A stretch of DNA of 64,000 nt from Bacillus pseudomycoides (GCF_022811845.1 NZ_CP064266.1:5062467-5126466), one strand, 5' to 3'. Numbered from the stretch's first letter, positions 26,657 to 36,361 are shown. Numbers and translations are program-made. The notes: generated by a model not told the origin, from the letters alone.

Positions 26657-27841
26657 TTTCACAACAACAAGATGTGGCTCACCTTGTTGTTTTTTTCTAC
26701 TTACTTGTTCCTGTTGTTTTTCTTGTCGCTTTACATAACTTCCTATATTAAGCAATATACCCATTGCAACTAAATTCGCCATTAAAGAGCTACCTCCCGA
26801 ACTAATAAACGGCAAAGGTACACCAGTTAGAGGTAATAGTCCTGTAATACCACCAAGGTTCACCAAAGTTTGCACTCCTATCATGCTTGCAATACCAATC
26901 GCAAGTAAACTTCCAAATGGATTTTTACACTTTTGTGCAATACGGAAAGAACGGATAATAATCAATAGCAAGCAAATTAAAATAATTGCCACACCGATAA
27001 ATCCTAATTCCTCTGATATAATTGTCATAATAAAATCTGTATGCGGTTCTGGTAAATATCCATATTTTTGTATGCTATTTCCTAATCCTCTACCATTCAG
27101 TCCCCCTGAGGCAATTCCAATAAATGAGTTAATAAGCTGAAACCCATCTTTTTGTGGATCAGAAAAGGGATCTATAAAAGTTGAAAATCGGGCTTTCTGT
27201 ACATCTGTTAGTCCAAACTTACCAACAAAGTAGAGTGCTGGAGCCCACACAATCGATGTTAAAGCAATGCGCTTCAACCACATATTCACATGAATCCCTG
27301 AACAAAGAAACATAATCCCAGTTGTGCCTACAATTAATAGTGCACTTCCTAAGTCTGGCTGCTTATAAATTAAACCAATTGTTAAAAGTAAGAAAAATAT
27401 TATTTTAGCTGATCCACGCCAAACAGATGTATCTGTATCTTGCTTTTTAGCGAAATACCGTGCCAATACAATAATAATACCCACTTTAACAAATTCGACT
27501 GGTTGAATACCAAATACCCAAGCTTGTGCATTATTCGCAGTTGTTCCTATCACTAGTACCAAAGTTAATAGTATAAGGCTACCACCACATATTGCTACCG
27601 TAACAATTCTTTTCCTCCATACTTGAAATGGTACAAACATTACAACGCTTAATGCAACTGCACCAAAAATAAGTGCTTGTAACTGTTTACGAAAAAAATA
27701 ATCACTTGGCAAATTCAATTTAGCAAACTTGGTAATAGCTAAAATTGAGCTAGCACTATATACCATTATAACTCCCAGTACACATAAAATAACAAGAGGA
27801 AGCAATAATGAATAATCCATTGACTTCCATACTTTTTTCAT
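26654..27841 (-). CDS. ftsW: SEDS-family peptidoglycan glycosyltransferase FtsW (YlaO)
   Basis: 395 residues, ten membrane helices. SEDS signatures: WVFGIQPVEFVKVGIIIVLA, the catalytic-Asp loop KQPDLGSALLIVGT, and PLTGVPLPFISSGGSSL near the C-terminus. Cytosolic C-tail basic. In B. subtilis the gene next to pycA is FtsW, essential for septal peptidoglycan; the same pycA-ftsW order here supports FtsW over RodA or SpoVE. Confidence 0.9.
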   Translation of the reverse strand: MKKVWKSMDYSLLLPLVILCVLGVIMVYSASSILAITKFAKLNLPSDYFFRKQLQALIFGAVALSVVMFVPFQVWRKRIVTVAICGGSLILLTLVLVIGTTANNAQAWVFGIQPVEFVKVGIIIVLARYFAKKQDTDTSVWRGSAKIIFFLLLTIGLIYKQPDLGSALLIVGTTGIMFLCSGIHVNMWLKRIALTSIVWAPALYFVGKFGLTDVQKARFSTFIDPFSDPQKDGFQLINSFIGIASGGLNGRGLGNSIQKYGYLPEPHTDFIMTIISEELGFIGVAIILICLLLIIIRSFRIAQKCKNPFGSLLAIGIASMIGVQTLVNLGGITGLLPLTGVPLPFISSGGSSLMANLVAMGILLNIGSYVKRQEKQQEQVSRKKQQGEPHLVVVK

Positions 27842-27916
27842 TCAATATCCTCTTTCTGTTTTCAGTTTAATTGTTGTATTCCATATGTATTGGAATTCTT
27901 CCTGCTTTATTATACA

Positions 27917-27950
27917 AATAAAAAGCTCAAACTTAGCCAGTTTGAGCCCC
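27917..27950 (-). terminator. ylaN terminator
   Basis: GCTCAAACT / AGTTTGAGC stem followed leftward by TTTTTATTTG. It separates ylaN from ftsW. Confidence 0.8.
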
Positions 27951-27964
27951 CTTATTTGAACCCT

Positions 27965-28252
27965 TTATTGTTGTTTGTTTGTAAATGCCTCATGAAGTGC
28001 TGATAATTCCCGTTCAAGCTCTCCTAGCATGTCTTTCCCTTGCTCTTCTGCAATAAGACCTAGACGAACCGCAAAGTCAACTTCACGGGATAGTCCAAAC
28101 ATTTGTGTATCAAGCACTTCTTCATATAATGGACATTGCGGCATCGTAAGGTGGTCCATTTGCACCTTAATAAGTCTTAAAATCTTCTCCGCATCCGCTT
28201 GTAGAAGGGCAAGTGCCTTTTCCTGATGATTTGTTACTGTCTCAGACGCCAA
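27965..28252 (-). CDS. ylaN: YlaN family protein, TTG start
   Basis: 95-residue helical cytosolic protein (EKALALLQADAEKILRLIKVQMDHL; MPQCPLYEEVLDTQMFGLSREVDFAVRLGL). In B. subtilis and Staphylococcus aureus YlaN is needed under iron limitation and has been linked to Fur. The initiator is TTG with GGAGGG 7 nt upstream; no better start exists. Lies upstream of ftsW but is separated by a terminator. Confidence 0.9.
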   Translation of the reverse strand: MASETVTNHQEKALALLQADAEKILRLIKVQMDHLTMPQCPLYEEVLDTQMFGLSREVDFAVRLGLIAEEQGKDMLGELERELSALHEAFTNKQQ

Positions 28253-28405
28253 ATTGATTCCCTCCGTTTCCGTCCTACTCCCCTATCCTATCTATTAATA
28301 TTAGCGATAGTTTTCATAAATTGCAATAGAAACATTTTTTGTGACAATCGTGTCTAATGCTATTATACTGAAAAGTGGGAGCATAATACAAATGGGGGAA
28401 CAACA

Positions 28406-28903
28406 ATGAGTGAAATTTTATTTATAAACGGGAAAGTTCGCTTTCCAATCACACTTGATCCAAGCGTTTGGATTTTTGATGATCGAAAAGTAGATTTAAC
28501 AACTTATTTCACCGAAACGAAAGAAGAAATATCAGAATTAGAAGAATATCTCAAGCATACTTCTGAGCATTGGGATCGCGAAATCCGTGATGGCGCCGCT
28601 TTCCCACCTATTCAAAAAAGCGTAAAAAAATTTAAAAAAGAACAGCTCATTACAGGAACGTTTGGTATACCACTTCATCCCTTTTTAAAAAACGCTGAAA
28701 TCGCAACTGAAGCGACACATGTTGAAATTCATACACTGCATGATACCATCAGTCTTTCATTAGAAGAGGCTAACGAAGTTATTCTTGGATTTTCAAAAGA
28801 CGGAAAACCATTACGAGAAGACGGACCTGTCCACCTTTATTTTGGTAATGGTTCTAATATAAACAATCCAATTCGAAACATCCGTAAGTTTACAATTATT
28901 TAA
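28406..28903 (+). CDS. Conserved hypothetical protein
   Basis: 165 residues, soluble, acidic middle. Good ribosome site (GGGGGAACAAC) and ATG. I do not recognise a domain. Similar B. cereus group proteins are sometimes labelled peptidyl-prolyl isomerase, but no cyclophilin, FKBP or parvulin motif is visible, so that label is unsupported. Monocistronic, between divergent ylaN and convergent phoH-like gene. Confidence 0.75.
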   Translation: MSEILFINGKVRFPITLDPSVWIFDDRKVDLTTYFTETKEEISELEEYLKHTSEHWDREIRDGAAFPPIQKSVKKFKKEQLITGTFGIPLHPFLKNAEIATEATHVEIHTLHDTISLSLEEANEVILGFSKDGKPLREDGPVHLYFGNGSNINNPIRNIRKFTII

Positions 28904-28937
28904 AAAGGAGTGGGACAAAGTCCCACTCCTTTTTATA
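28902..28937. terminator. Two-way terminator after the 28406 gene and ylaK
   Basis: AAAAAGGAGTGGGA / TCCCACTCCTTTTT stem, 14 bp, 4-nt loop. Confidence 0.9.
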
Positions 28938-30261
28938 GTAAATCTGCTGCTAGTTGCGCTAAATTTGAACGTTCTCCTTTTACAAACTTTACATGTCCAC
29001 TAATTTTTTGTTCTTTAAATTTCTCTACAACATACGTTAGGCCATTATTATATTCGTCTAAGTAAGGATGATCAATTTGTTGTGGATCTCCCATCAATAC
29101 AATTTTACTCTTTTCTCCAACCCTTGTTAATATTGTTTTCACTTCATGTTTCGTTAAATTCTGTGCCTCATCAATAATAATAAATTGATCTGGAATACTC
29201 CGCCCTCTTATATAAGTAAGTGCCTCTACTTCAATTGAACCCATTCCCGCTAAAATTGCATCTAATTCCCCCGGTTTTTTTGTATTAAATAAATACTCTA
29301 GATTATCGAAAATCGGCTGCATCCACGGTCTTAACTTTTCCTCTTTTTCTCCTGGTAAATAACCGATATCTTTTCCAACTGGAACAATTGGCCGGGCAAC
29401 AAGGAGTTTTTTGTACAAACCTAAATCCTCCGTTTGCATAAGTCCAGCAGCTAACGCAAGTAAAGTCTTACCAGTTCCTGCTTTACCCGTTAATGTTACA
29501 AGTGGAATATCTTCACGAAGCAACAATTCTAATCCCATAATTTGCTGCACATTCCGCGGACGTATGCCCCAAACCTGCTCATTATGAAAAATAAGTTTCT
29601 TCACTTTTTTTCCTGAAAAATCAACAATCCCAATTGCAGAGCTAGAACCACCCAATGCATCTTTCATTACAATAAACTGATTTGGATAGAATGGATGATT
29701 TGCGATTTCTGATAAAGGAAGTTCTCCTTTTTCATAAAAATAATTTAACTGTTCCGTTGATATGTAGCCTTCTAAAAACCCCGCATATATATTGTCCACT
29801 TCAATTACACGATCGCTCAAATAATCTTCAGCTTGTAAACCAAGAGCATCTGCCTTTACCCTCACAAGTACATCCTTACTGACCAAAATAACAGACTTTC
29901 CACTCTCTTTCTCTTGCTCTTCTAAAAATAAATTTTTTGCTACAGCTAAAATACGATTATCGTTTGTTTTTTCAACAAAAATATCTTGTAGTTGAACAAA
30001 TGAGCGATGATTTAATTCAATACGAAATGTCCCCCCGTTTTCAAGAGGAATACTCTCATGCAGCTTTCCTAGTTCGCGAAATTTATCTATCAATTTAGAT
30101 ACATAACGAGCATTTCGTCCAACTTCATCCATGTAACGTTTTTTCGAATCAACCTCTTCTAATACAACTGCTGGAATTACTACTTCATTTGTTTCAAAAG
30201 AAAAAATAGATAAAGGATCCTGCAAAAGTACATTCGTATCTAACACATAAATTTTATCCAA
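28933..30261 (-). CDS. ylaK: PIN domain and PhoH-like ATPase (YlaK)
   Basis: 442 residues. N-terminal PIN (PilT) domain with the acidic start YVLDTNVLLQDP, then a PhoH ATPase with Walker A LTGKAGTGKTLLALA (~260-274) and Walker B FIIIDEAQNLT. The PIN-PhoH fusion resembles RNA helicase/RNase modules of the PhoH2 type, so an RNA role is inferred. Start: TTG at 30261 with GGGGG 7 nt upstream, giving the same length as B. subtilis YlaK; a GTG at 30282 is not supported. Confidence 0.88.
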   Translation of the reverse strand: MDKIYVLDTNVLLQDPLSIFSFETNEVVIPAVVLEEVDSKKRYMDEVGRNARYVSKLIDKFRELGKLHESIPLENGGTFRIELNHRSFVQLQDIFVEKTNDNRILAVAKNLFLEEQEKESGKSVILVSKDVLVRVKADALGLQAEDYLSDRVIEVDNIYAGFLEGYISTEQLNYFYEKGELPLSEIANHPFYPNQFIVMKDALGGSSSAIGIVDFSGKKVKKLIFHNEQVWGIRPRNVQQIMGLELLLREDIPLVTLTGKAGTGKTLLALAAGLMQTEDLGLYKKLLVARPIVPVGKDIGYLPGEKEEKLRPWMQPIFDNLEYLFNTKKPGELDAILAGMGSIEVEALTYIRGRSIPDQFIIIDEAQNLTKHEVKTILTRVGEKSKIVLMGDPQQIDHPYLDEYNNGLTYVVEKFKEQKISGHVKFVKGERSNLAQLAADLL

Positions 30262-30502
30262 CCTGTTACCCCCTGACTCCACTTTTAAATTTGTAGAACA
30301 AGGGTTTCATCCATGATCACGATATGGACGAACCATTGTTATAATTATATGTAATGTATTAACGAGGTAGAATCGAAATTCATAGAAATTAAAACTTTTC
30401 CTAATCATTTTTTCACATTCATAACTAGGCATCGTATTCATTTACCAAAATTTATATTCTAACATGTAACAAAGTTCAGCTATTTACTTAGGCTAAAAGA
30501 GT

Positions 30503-30538
30503 AAAAAAGGATGAAACTCCTAGCGTTCATCCTTTTCT
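30503..30538 (-). terminator. ylaL terminator
   Basis: AAAAGGATGAA / TTCATCCTTTT stem with a 10-nt loop and T run leftward, touching the ylaL stop. Confidence 0.8.
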
Positions 30539-30992
30539 ATAATTCTTTCATTGCTGTTAAAACTTGGTTATCTAGTTTTTCAGCAGCACAAAGATCGTAT
30601 GTTTTTTCATATGTTGGTTCCGAAGCAAGCTTAGCGCCATAAAACATGACATCACGTACTTCTTGAACAGATACTTCTACTACAGTTAACTTAAGAGGAA
30701 TCCCTTCCAACCTCTCCTTTAAAATCTTTGCTTCACCGCTAATGGAAAATACAGATTCATTTGCCATTACAGTAAGTACAATCCCTGACCGATGGCGTAA
30801 ATTTTCCGCAATACGAGAGCGTTGATCGACCGCAAATCGTATACTTGTCTCATTCATTGCATATACCCATGAAATAGCACTTACATTTGGAACAGCCTTT
30901 TCAAAATCAATTGTTGCGATTGTAATAATATGTCCTTCACGTAAAGATTGAACTAAAGAATCTGTCAATGCAGGTTCTACTACATTTGCCAT
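30537..30992 (-). CDS. ylaL: Pyridoxamine 5'-phosphate oxidase-like split-barrel protein (YlaL)
   Basis: 151 residues with the flavin-type split-barrel pattern: IITIATIDFEKAVPNVSAISWVYA near the N-terminus and RIAENLRHRSGIVLTVMA in the middle. Too short for a canonical PNP oxidase and lacks its C-terminal PLP motif, so function is open. Position matches B. subtilis ylaL. ATG at 30992 has a GGAGGTGG site. Confidence 0.78.
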   Translation of the reverse strand: MANVVEPALTDSLVQSLREGHIITIATIDFEKAVPNVSAISWVYAMNETSIRFAVDQRSRIAENLRHRSGIVLTVMANESVFSISGEAKILKERLEGIPLKLTVVEVSVQEVRDVMFYGAKLASEPTYEKTYDLCAAEKLDNQVLTAMKEL

Positions 30993-31134
30993 ATTTCCAC
31001 CTCCAAAATTTTATTTATCTTAATGATAACTTATTTTTCGAATTGCGAAAATATTATTTTTTCCCCCTATAGTTCAAAAATATCAAATTTACATGATATA
31101 CTTATATTGATAGAATTTGTATTGAGGTGACGAG

Positions 31135-31335
31135 ATGAGAGTCAAATGCATGCTTTGTGATAAAAAAGAAGAGTTAGATGACGAAAACCCTATGGCCAAA
31201 AGGCTTCGTAACCGTCCTATTCATACATATATGTGCATGGAATGCACAGAACGTATTGCAGAACGTACAATGAAACGCCATGCAACCGGAAAATTCCACT
31301 TATATCGTGATAAAACAATAGAAGATGAGTGGTAA
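31135..31335 (+). CDS. ylaI: Small zinc-binding protein YlaI (DUF2197)
   Basis: 66 residues with two cysteine pairs, CMLC near residue 5 and CMEC near residue 37, spaced as a treble-clef or zinc-ribbon. Ribosome site GAGGTG. Function unknown. Same locus as B. subtilis ylaI, between ylaH and ylaK/L homologues. Confidence 0.85.
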   Translation: MRVKCMLCDKKEELDDENPMAKRLRNRPIHTYMCMECTERIAERTMKRHATGKFHLYRDKTIEDEW

Positions 31336-31341
31336 ACGATC

Positions 31342-31378
31342 AAATAAGTCCTTATTTATTCAGGTGAGGACTTATTTA
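31342..31378. terminator. Two-way terminator between ylaI and the 31372 gene
   Basis: AAATAAGTCCT / AGGACTTATTT stem with a 14-nt loop. Confidence 0.78.
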
Positions 31379-31647
31379 TATTTCTCCGGCTCTCGTTTCA
31401 TTTGATCTAAAAAACAATCTATAAGCTCTACTGGAAATCTTGTAGAATGTTTTTCCCCTTCTTGTTCATATGTAACCAAATACATATCTTCTTTCTTTTC
31501 TACCGTTACCTCTCTTAATTGATGATCTTCATGTAACATGCTATGGAACAGTACATAAGTTTCTTGTGCTGCTTCATCATGCGGACGTGCTTCCGCGACT
31601 GTTTTAATCGTTAACCAATTGTATAATGCATCTTGTACAGAACGCAT
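31372..31647 (-). CDS. Conserved hypothetical protein
   Basis: 91 residues, soluble (MRSVQDALYNWLTIKTVAEARP ...), no recognised domain or motif. AAGGAGGAGATG upstream makes translation convincing. It follows ylaH by 14 bp on the same strand, so it is likely co-expressed with it. No B. subtilis equivalent recognised. Confidence 0.72.
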   Translation of the reverse strand: MRSVQDALYNWLTIKTVAEARPHDEAAQETYVLFHSMLHEDHQLREVTVEKKEDMYLVTYEQEGEKHSTRFPVELIDCFLDQMKREPEKYK

Positions 31648-31661
31648 GAAACATCTCCTCC

Positions 31662-31964
31662 TTAGTTCACTCTCTGTTTCCTTGCTTGATGTAAGCGTAA
31701 TCTATAAATACCGAGCACAGCTGCCGCCACAACAAGCCCTTCTCCCACTGGTAAAAATACCGCAAAAAAAGTTAGAACTGTACACCCAATTGCTAACACC
31801 ACATAGATCACAACATTTTGTAATAACGATAACTTCCTTGCAAAACCTAAATTATATACAAGTACACTCAAAATAATCATCGTACCATAAAGTAGCCACA
31901 TACCTATTTCTGGATTCGTTTCTACATTGTATAACTTTGCGAAAAATGACATTCTCTCTACCAT
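31662..31964 (-). CDS. ylaH: YlaH-like membrane protein
   Basis: 100 residues starting MVERMSFFAKLYNVE, with three hydrophobic segments (~22-40, 48-66, 68-88) and a basic C-terminus. Function unknown. GGGGGG ribosome site 8 nt before the ATG. Same place, next to typA, as in B. subtilis. Confidence 0.85.
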   Translation of the reverse strand: MVERMSFFAKLYNVETNPEIGMWLLYGTMIILSVLVYNLGFARKLSLLQNVVIYVVLAIGCTVLTFFAVFLPVGEGLVVAAAVLGIYRLRLHQARKQRVN

Positions 31965-32123
31965 TACACTTCCCCCCTATCTAAAATAATCCATATGAAC
32001 ACTTTTCAATAACTAGTAGTACCTTGCTTCTTCATTTTTAGACTCTATGTTACCTACTATAAGAGTACCTTGCAGAAAAAATCCTGTCTAGATAAATGAG
32101 GGAATTTTCTAAAAATATTTAAA

Positions 32124-32158
32124 TAAAAAAGCTGCCTTTTCATAAAAAGGCAGCTTCC
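32124..32158 (-). terminator. typA terminator
   Basis: GCTGCCTTTT / AAAAGGCAGC stem with T run leftward, just beyond the typA stop. Confidence 0.87.
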
Positions 32159-32166
32159 TCATTTTT

Positions 32167-34011
32167 TTACGCTTCTACAGATTTCTTTTTCTTAGCAGCT
32201 CTTTCGCGTTCGCTCTTATCAAGAATCTTTTTACGAAGACGAATTGATTCTGGTGTTACTTCACAGTATTCATCATCATTTAAGTATTCTAATGACTCTT
32301 CTAAAGTCATAATACGCGGTTTTTTCATTGTTGATGTTTGATCTTTTGTTGCAGAACGAATGTTAGTTTGTTGCTTCATTTTCACAACGTTAACTGTTAA
32401 ATCATTCTCACGTGTATGTTCCCCAACAATCATACCTGCATATACTTCTGTACCTGGTTCAACGAAGATTACGCCACGGTCTTCAACTTGCATAATACCG
32501 TATTGTGATGCTTTTCCTGTTTCAAGTGAAACTAGAACACCTTGACGACGTCCACCAACTTGCCCAGCATGTACTGGTTGATAGCTATCAAATGTATGGT
32601 TTAAAATACCGTAACCACGAGTTAAAGTTAAGAATTCAGTTGTGTAACCAATTAGTCCACGTGCTGGAACCATAAATGTAAGACGAACTTGGCCGTTTCC
32701 GTTATTCACCATGTCTAACATTTCACCTTTACGCGCACCCATTGATTCCATAATAGAACCAGTATATTCTTCTGGCACATCTATTTGTACACGTTCTACT
32801 GGCTCACATCTTACGCCGTCAACCTCTTTAATGATTACTTCTGGTTTAGATACTTGTAATTCATATCCTTCACGACGCATATTCTCAATCAAGATTGATA
32901 AATGTAACTCTCCACGTCCAGATACAATCCATGCATCCGGAGATTCGGTATTGTCTACACGTAAACTTACATCCGTTTCTAGCTGTGAACGAAGACGCTC
33001 TTCGATTTTACGAGATGTAATATATTTACCTTCGCGACCTGCAAATGGGCTGTTATTTACAAGGAATGTCATTTGTAGTGTTGGTTCATCAATACGTAAT
33101 AATGGCAATGCCTCTTCATGTTCAACTGGACATACCGTTTCACCAACGTTAATGTCTTCCATACCAGAAACAGCTACTAGGTCTCCAGCTTTCGCTTCTT
33201 CAATTTCTTGTCGTTTTAATCCGATGTAACCAAATAATTTCGTTACACGGAATTGTTTTACACTTCCATCAACCTTCATTAACGCAACTTGTTGTCCTAC
33301 TTTCATTGTACCGCGGAATACACGTCCAACTCCGATACGACCAACATAGTCATTGTAATCAAGAAGTGCTACTTGGAATTGAAGTGGCTCTTCACTATTA
33401 TCAATTGGTGCTGGAATATGTTCAATAATTGTGTCAAACAATGATTTCATATTCTCTTCTTGATTTGCTGGGTTTGAATCTAAGCTTGCTGTTCCGTTCA
33501 TTGCTGATGCAAATACAACAGGGAATTCTAACTGATCTTCGTTTGCCCCAAGTTCGATGAATAAATCAATTACTTCATCAACCACTTCGTCTGGACGAGC
33601 AAAGTCACGGTCAATTTTATTCACAACAACGATTGGAGTTAAATTTTGCTCAAGTGCTTTCTTTAAAACAAATCGTGTTTGTGGCATACAACCTTCATAT
33701 GCATCAACAACAAGTAAAACACCATCAACCATTTTCATAATACGCTCTACTTCACCACCGAAGTCAGCGTGTCCAGGTGTATCTAAAATGTTAATTCGTT
33801 TATCTTCATAATGAATCGCTGTATTTTTTGCTAAAATAGTAATACCGCGTTCTCTTTCTAAATCATTCGAATCCATTGCACGCTCTTCTACGTGCTCATT
33901 TGCACGGAACGTCCCCGCTTGACGTAATAATTGGTCAACAAGTGTTGTTTTACCATGGTCAACGTGGGCAATAATTGCTATATTTCGTAAATCTTGTCGT
34001 TTTTTCAACAT
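32167..34011 (-). CDS. typA: Translational GTPase TypA/BipA
   Basis: 614-residue ribosome-associated GTPase of the EF-G family, involved in ribosome assembly and stress or cold adaptation. G1 AHVDHGKTTL, G2 RGITI, G3 DTPGHADFGG, G4 NKIDRD, then domains II, III, V and the TypA-specific C-terminal domain (RSATKDQTSTMKKPRIMTLE). Start is the ATG at 34011 with TAGGAG 6 nt upstream; an in-frame TTG at 34017 overlaps the ribosome site. Confidence 0.97.
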   Translation of the reverse strand: MLKKRQDLRNIAIIAHVDHGKTTLVDQLLRQAGTFRANEHVEERAMDSNDLERERGITILAKNTAIHYEDKRINILDTPGHADFGGEVERIMKMVDGVLLVVDAYEGCMPQTRFVLKKALEQNLTPIVVVNKIDRDFARPDEVVDEVIDLFIELGANEDQLEFPVVFASAMNGTASLDSNPANQEENMKSLFDTIIEHIPAPIDNSEEPLQFQVALLDYNDYVGRIGVGRVFRGTMKVGQQVALMKVDGSVKQFRVTKLFGYIGLKRQEIEEAKAGDLVAVSGMEDINVGETVCPVEHEEALPLLRIDEPTLQMTFLVNNSPFAGREGKYITSRKIEERLRSQLETDVSLRVDNTESPDAWIVSGRGELHLSILIENMRREGYELQVSKPEVIIKEVDGVRCEPVERVQIDVPEEYTGSIMESMGARKGEMLDMVNNGNGQVRLTFMVPARGLIGYTTEFLTLTRGYGILNHTFDSYQPVHAGQVGGRRQGVLVSLETGKASQYGIMQVEDRGVIFVEPGTEVYAGMIVGEHTRENDLTVNVVKMKQQTNIRSATKDQTSTMKKPRIMTLEESLEYLNDDEYCEVTPESIRLRKKILDKSERERAAKKKKSVEA

Positions 34012-34151
34012 GTCCAACTCCTAGTGTCTTTTTAATCCTTCTCTATTATAAGAGCGAAGGGGATACAATGGCAATCAAAATAAAATCAAGAATGAAAATA
34101 TAGTTGTATTCTTACTTTTGTGAAAGTAAAATGAAATTGGAGGGTGAAGAA

Positions 34152-34331
34152 ATGGAACACATTCAATATCGCTTTTTATTAACTGCTATCATCGGTGTTA
34201 TTTTCTTGATCGGCATTGGTATTATGATTGCTGAAAATAGTCCCATCGGTATTATTATTTGCATTATTGGTACATTTGTTACAGTCGGATATGGATTTAT
34301 AACAAAACGCAAAATGCGTAAATCACAGTGA
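34152..34331 (+). CDS. ylaF: Small membrane protein YlaF (DUF5325-type)
   Basis: 59 residues with two membrane helices (FLLTAIIGVIFLIGIGIMIA and GIIICIIGTFVTVGYGFI) and a basic tail KRKMRKS. Ribosome site GGAGGGTGAAGAA fixes the start at 34152. Function unknown. Divergent from typA as in B. subtilis. Confidence 0.82.
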   Translation: MEHIQYRFLLTAIIGVIFLIGIGIMIAENSPIGIIICIIGTFVTVGYGFITKRKMRKSQ

Positions 34332-34334
34332 CAT

Positions 34335-34376
34335 AAAAAAGTAAGAAGCTACGTCTTGAGCCTCTTACTTTTTTTG
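34335..34376. terminator. Two-way terminator between ylaF and the suhB-like gene
   Basis: AAAAAGTAAGA / TCTTACTTTTT stem with A and T flanks. Confidence 0.82.
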
Positions 34377-35168
34377 TTACTGTGATACGTATTGTAATAA
34401 TTCGTCATATACTCCAGGCTTAGCGACTAATACGCTACTTTTTTCCACAATAGAAAGCGTAGTACCACTGAATGTCGTTACCTTACCACCGACTTCTTCC
34501 ACAATAATCATTCCACCGCCAAAATCCCAAGGAGATAGTCGAGGCGTCACGTAGGCATCTAATCTTCCAGTTGCAACATAAACCATTTCTAATGCTGCAC
34601 ATCCGTATGAACGTGTTCCCCTTGCCAATTTTACAAGTTGCATCATTTTCTCCATATTAAGTAATGGGTTATCGGTGAGCCAAGTTGCATTTAAAGCAAT
34701 TATTCCATTCTCTATGGCACTCTTCTCTAAAGAAGGAATGGATACACCGTTACAAAAAGCTCCTTCTCCTTTTACAGCATGATAAAGTTCATCGTGAACT
34801 GGATCATAGATAAGACCAATTCTTCCGATACCGTCCTCATAAATACCGATCGAAATTGCAAAATTTCTTTTTTGATGAACAAAATTCATCGTACCATCAA
34901 TTGGATCAATTAACCAAACAACTCCATCGGAAGAAGCAACTTCATCTCCATACCCTTCTTCTCCTAAAATATAATGATTGGGGAATGTTTGTTTAATTTT
35001 CCCAATCAAAAACTGCTCTATTTCTCGATCCATATTCGTTACTAAATCAGCTGCACTTGATTTCGTCTCTATAATAAGTGTCTTTTGCAATGATGCCATT
35101 AAACGCTCACCAGCTTCTCGAATCCACCGCTTCGCATTTGCATCGATTTCTTTCCATACCTCTTGCAT
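34377..35168 (-). CDS. yktC: Inositol monophosphatase family protein (YktC)
   Basis: 263 residues. Metal and phosphate motifs are complete: DLVTNMDREIE, GEEGYGDE, WLIDPIDGTMNF (~82-93) and SPWDFGGGMIIVEE. Probably acts on inositol-1-phosphate or a related sugar phosphate (possibly NADP or FBP). The ATG at 35168 lies after a weak site. Same order as B. subtilis yktC-ykzI-yktB-yktA-speA. Confidence 0.88.
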   Translation of the reverse strand: MQEVWKEIDANAKRWIREAGERLMASLQKTLIIETKSSAADLVTNMDREIEQFLIGKIKQTFPNHYILGEEGYGDEVASSDGVVWLIDPIDGTMNFVHQKRNFAISIGIYEDGIGRIGLIYDPVHDELYHAVKGEGAFCNGVSIPSLEKSAIENGIIALNATWLTDNPLLNMEKMMQLVKLARGTRSYGCAALEMVYVATGRLDAYVTPRLSPWDFGGGMIIVEEVGGKVTTFSGTTLSIVEKSSVLVAKPGVYDELLQYVSQ

Positions 35169-35197
35169 GTTTAAACACTCCGATCTATACTGTTCAC

Positions 35198-35228
35198 AGA
35201 AAAAACGAACCCTTTATAAGGTTCGCAC
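35198..35228 (-). terminator. ykzI terminator
   Basis: CGAACC / GGTTCG stem with eight-nt loop and TTTTTT leftward, between ykzI and yktC. Confidence 0.7.
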
Positions 35229-35256
35229 CAACTTAATTTTTATACATATACTATTA

Positions 35257-35445
35257 TTACGCTTCTAAACGGATCATTTCAAGTCTTAGCACTTCTAATT
35301 TTTGCACGCACTCTTCTTTTTTCTGATTATCATTTTCCATCATTGCATCATATAGAGTTGCTAATTCATAATCTAACTCTAATCTTAGCACCGGAATTCT
35401 TTTTTCAGCATCTGTTCTCTTTAACGCGTTAATCACCTGTCTCAT
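35257..35445 (-). CDS. ykzI: Small coiled-coil protein YkzI-like
   Basis: 62-residue charged, helical protein (YELATLYDAMMENDNQKKEECVQKLEVLRLEMIRLEA). GGAGGCAATAAAA ribosome site before the ATG. Assigned by position between yktC and yktB and by size; function unknown. Confidence 0.68.
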   Translation of the reverse strand: MRQVINALKRTDAEKRIPVLRLELDYELATLYDAMMENDNQKKEECVQKLEVLRLEMIRLEA

Positions 35446-35652
35446 TTTTATTGCCTCCTCCCAATATTCGTCTGCCCTCGGACTAGAATTAACTTAATTT
35501 TCTGATTTTTTGTTTTATACTATATTATGTTGGATAAATCATCTATGCAACAAAATTATATTTTTTTACTGAAATTTTTTTGTACTGTTTTTTTTATGAA
35601 TCGTACAAGCTATGCTAAAATTAAAAACAAACTAGGAGTTGGAGGAACTATC

Positions 35653-36279
35653 ATGACATTACAAACATTTAAATCAACTGACTTTGCTGTCTTTACAGTT
35701 GATGGTCTCGAAGAACGAATGAATGCTATTAAAACGAATATTCATCCTAAATTTGAAGCTCTAGGTAAGCAATTTTCACATTATTTATCAGAACAAACTG
35801 GTGAAACTTTTTTCTATCATGTTGCAAAACATGCTCGACGTAAAGTCAATCCACCAAACGATACTTGGGTTGCTTTTTCAACAAATAAACGCGGATATAA
35901 AATGCTGCCACATTTTCAAATTGGTTTATGGGGTACTCATGCTTTCATATACTTTGGTTTAATCTATGAGTGTCCACAGAAAGTGGAAGCGGCTCACGCC
36001 TTCTTAGAACATTTAAATGATTTAAAAACAAATATACCAAATGACTTCGTTTGGTCCATTGACCATACTAAACCAGCTGTAAAACTACATAACTCACTTG
36101 AAATAACTGATTTACAAAAAATGATTGAACGCTTAGCAACTATAAAAAAAGCCGAGTTACTAGTTGGTATTCACATCACACCAGAAGAGTTCTCAACACT
36201 TACTAATGAACAATTTCTTACGAAGATCCAAACTACGATGCACTCACTCCTTCCTTTATATAAAATTTGCAATCGATAG
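35653..36279 (+). CDS. yktB: UPF0637/DUF1054 family protein YktB
   Basis: 208 residues with family core RKVNPPNDTWVAFSTNKRGYKMLPHFQIGLWGTH (segments near 70-100). Function unknown; structures of this family exist without assigned activity. GGAGGAACTATC fixes the start at 35653; the frame extends upstream without a ribosome site. Confidence 0.88.
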   Translation: MTLQTFKSTDFAVFTVDGLEERMNAIKTNIHPKFEALGKQFSHYLSEQTGETFFYHVAKHARRKVNPPNDTWVAFSTNKRGYKMLPHFQIGLWGTHAFIYFGLIYECPQKVEAAHAFLEHLNDLKTNIPNDFVWSIDHTKPAVKLHNSLEITDLQKMIERLATIKKAELLVGIHITPEEFSTLTNEQFLTKIQTTMHSLLPLYKICNR

Positions 36280-36282
36280 TAG

Positions 36283-36312
36283 AAAACGGACAATATATAT
36301 ATTGTCCGTTTT
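36283..36312. terminator. yktB terminator, probably also used from the right
   Basis: AAAACGGACAATATA / TATATTGTCCGTTTT, a nearly perfect 15-bp palindrome with A and T ends. Confidence 0.82.
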
Positions 36313-36361
36313 AAGTTGTTATACCATTATAGCACCTTGAATTTTATTTTTCAAAATATTT

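Noticed and set aside
32360..33811. Plus-strand frames inside typA
   Set aside because: Antisense shadows of a conserved GTPase; no ribosome sites or recognisable domains.
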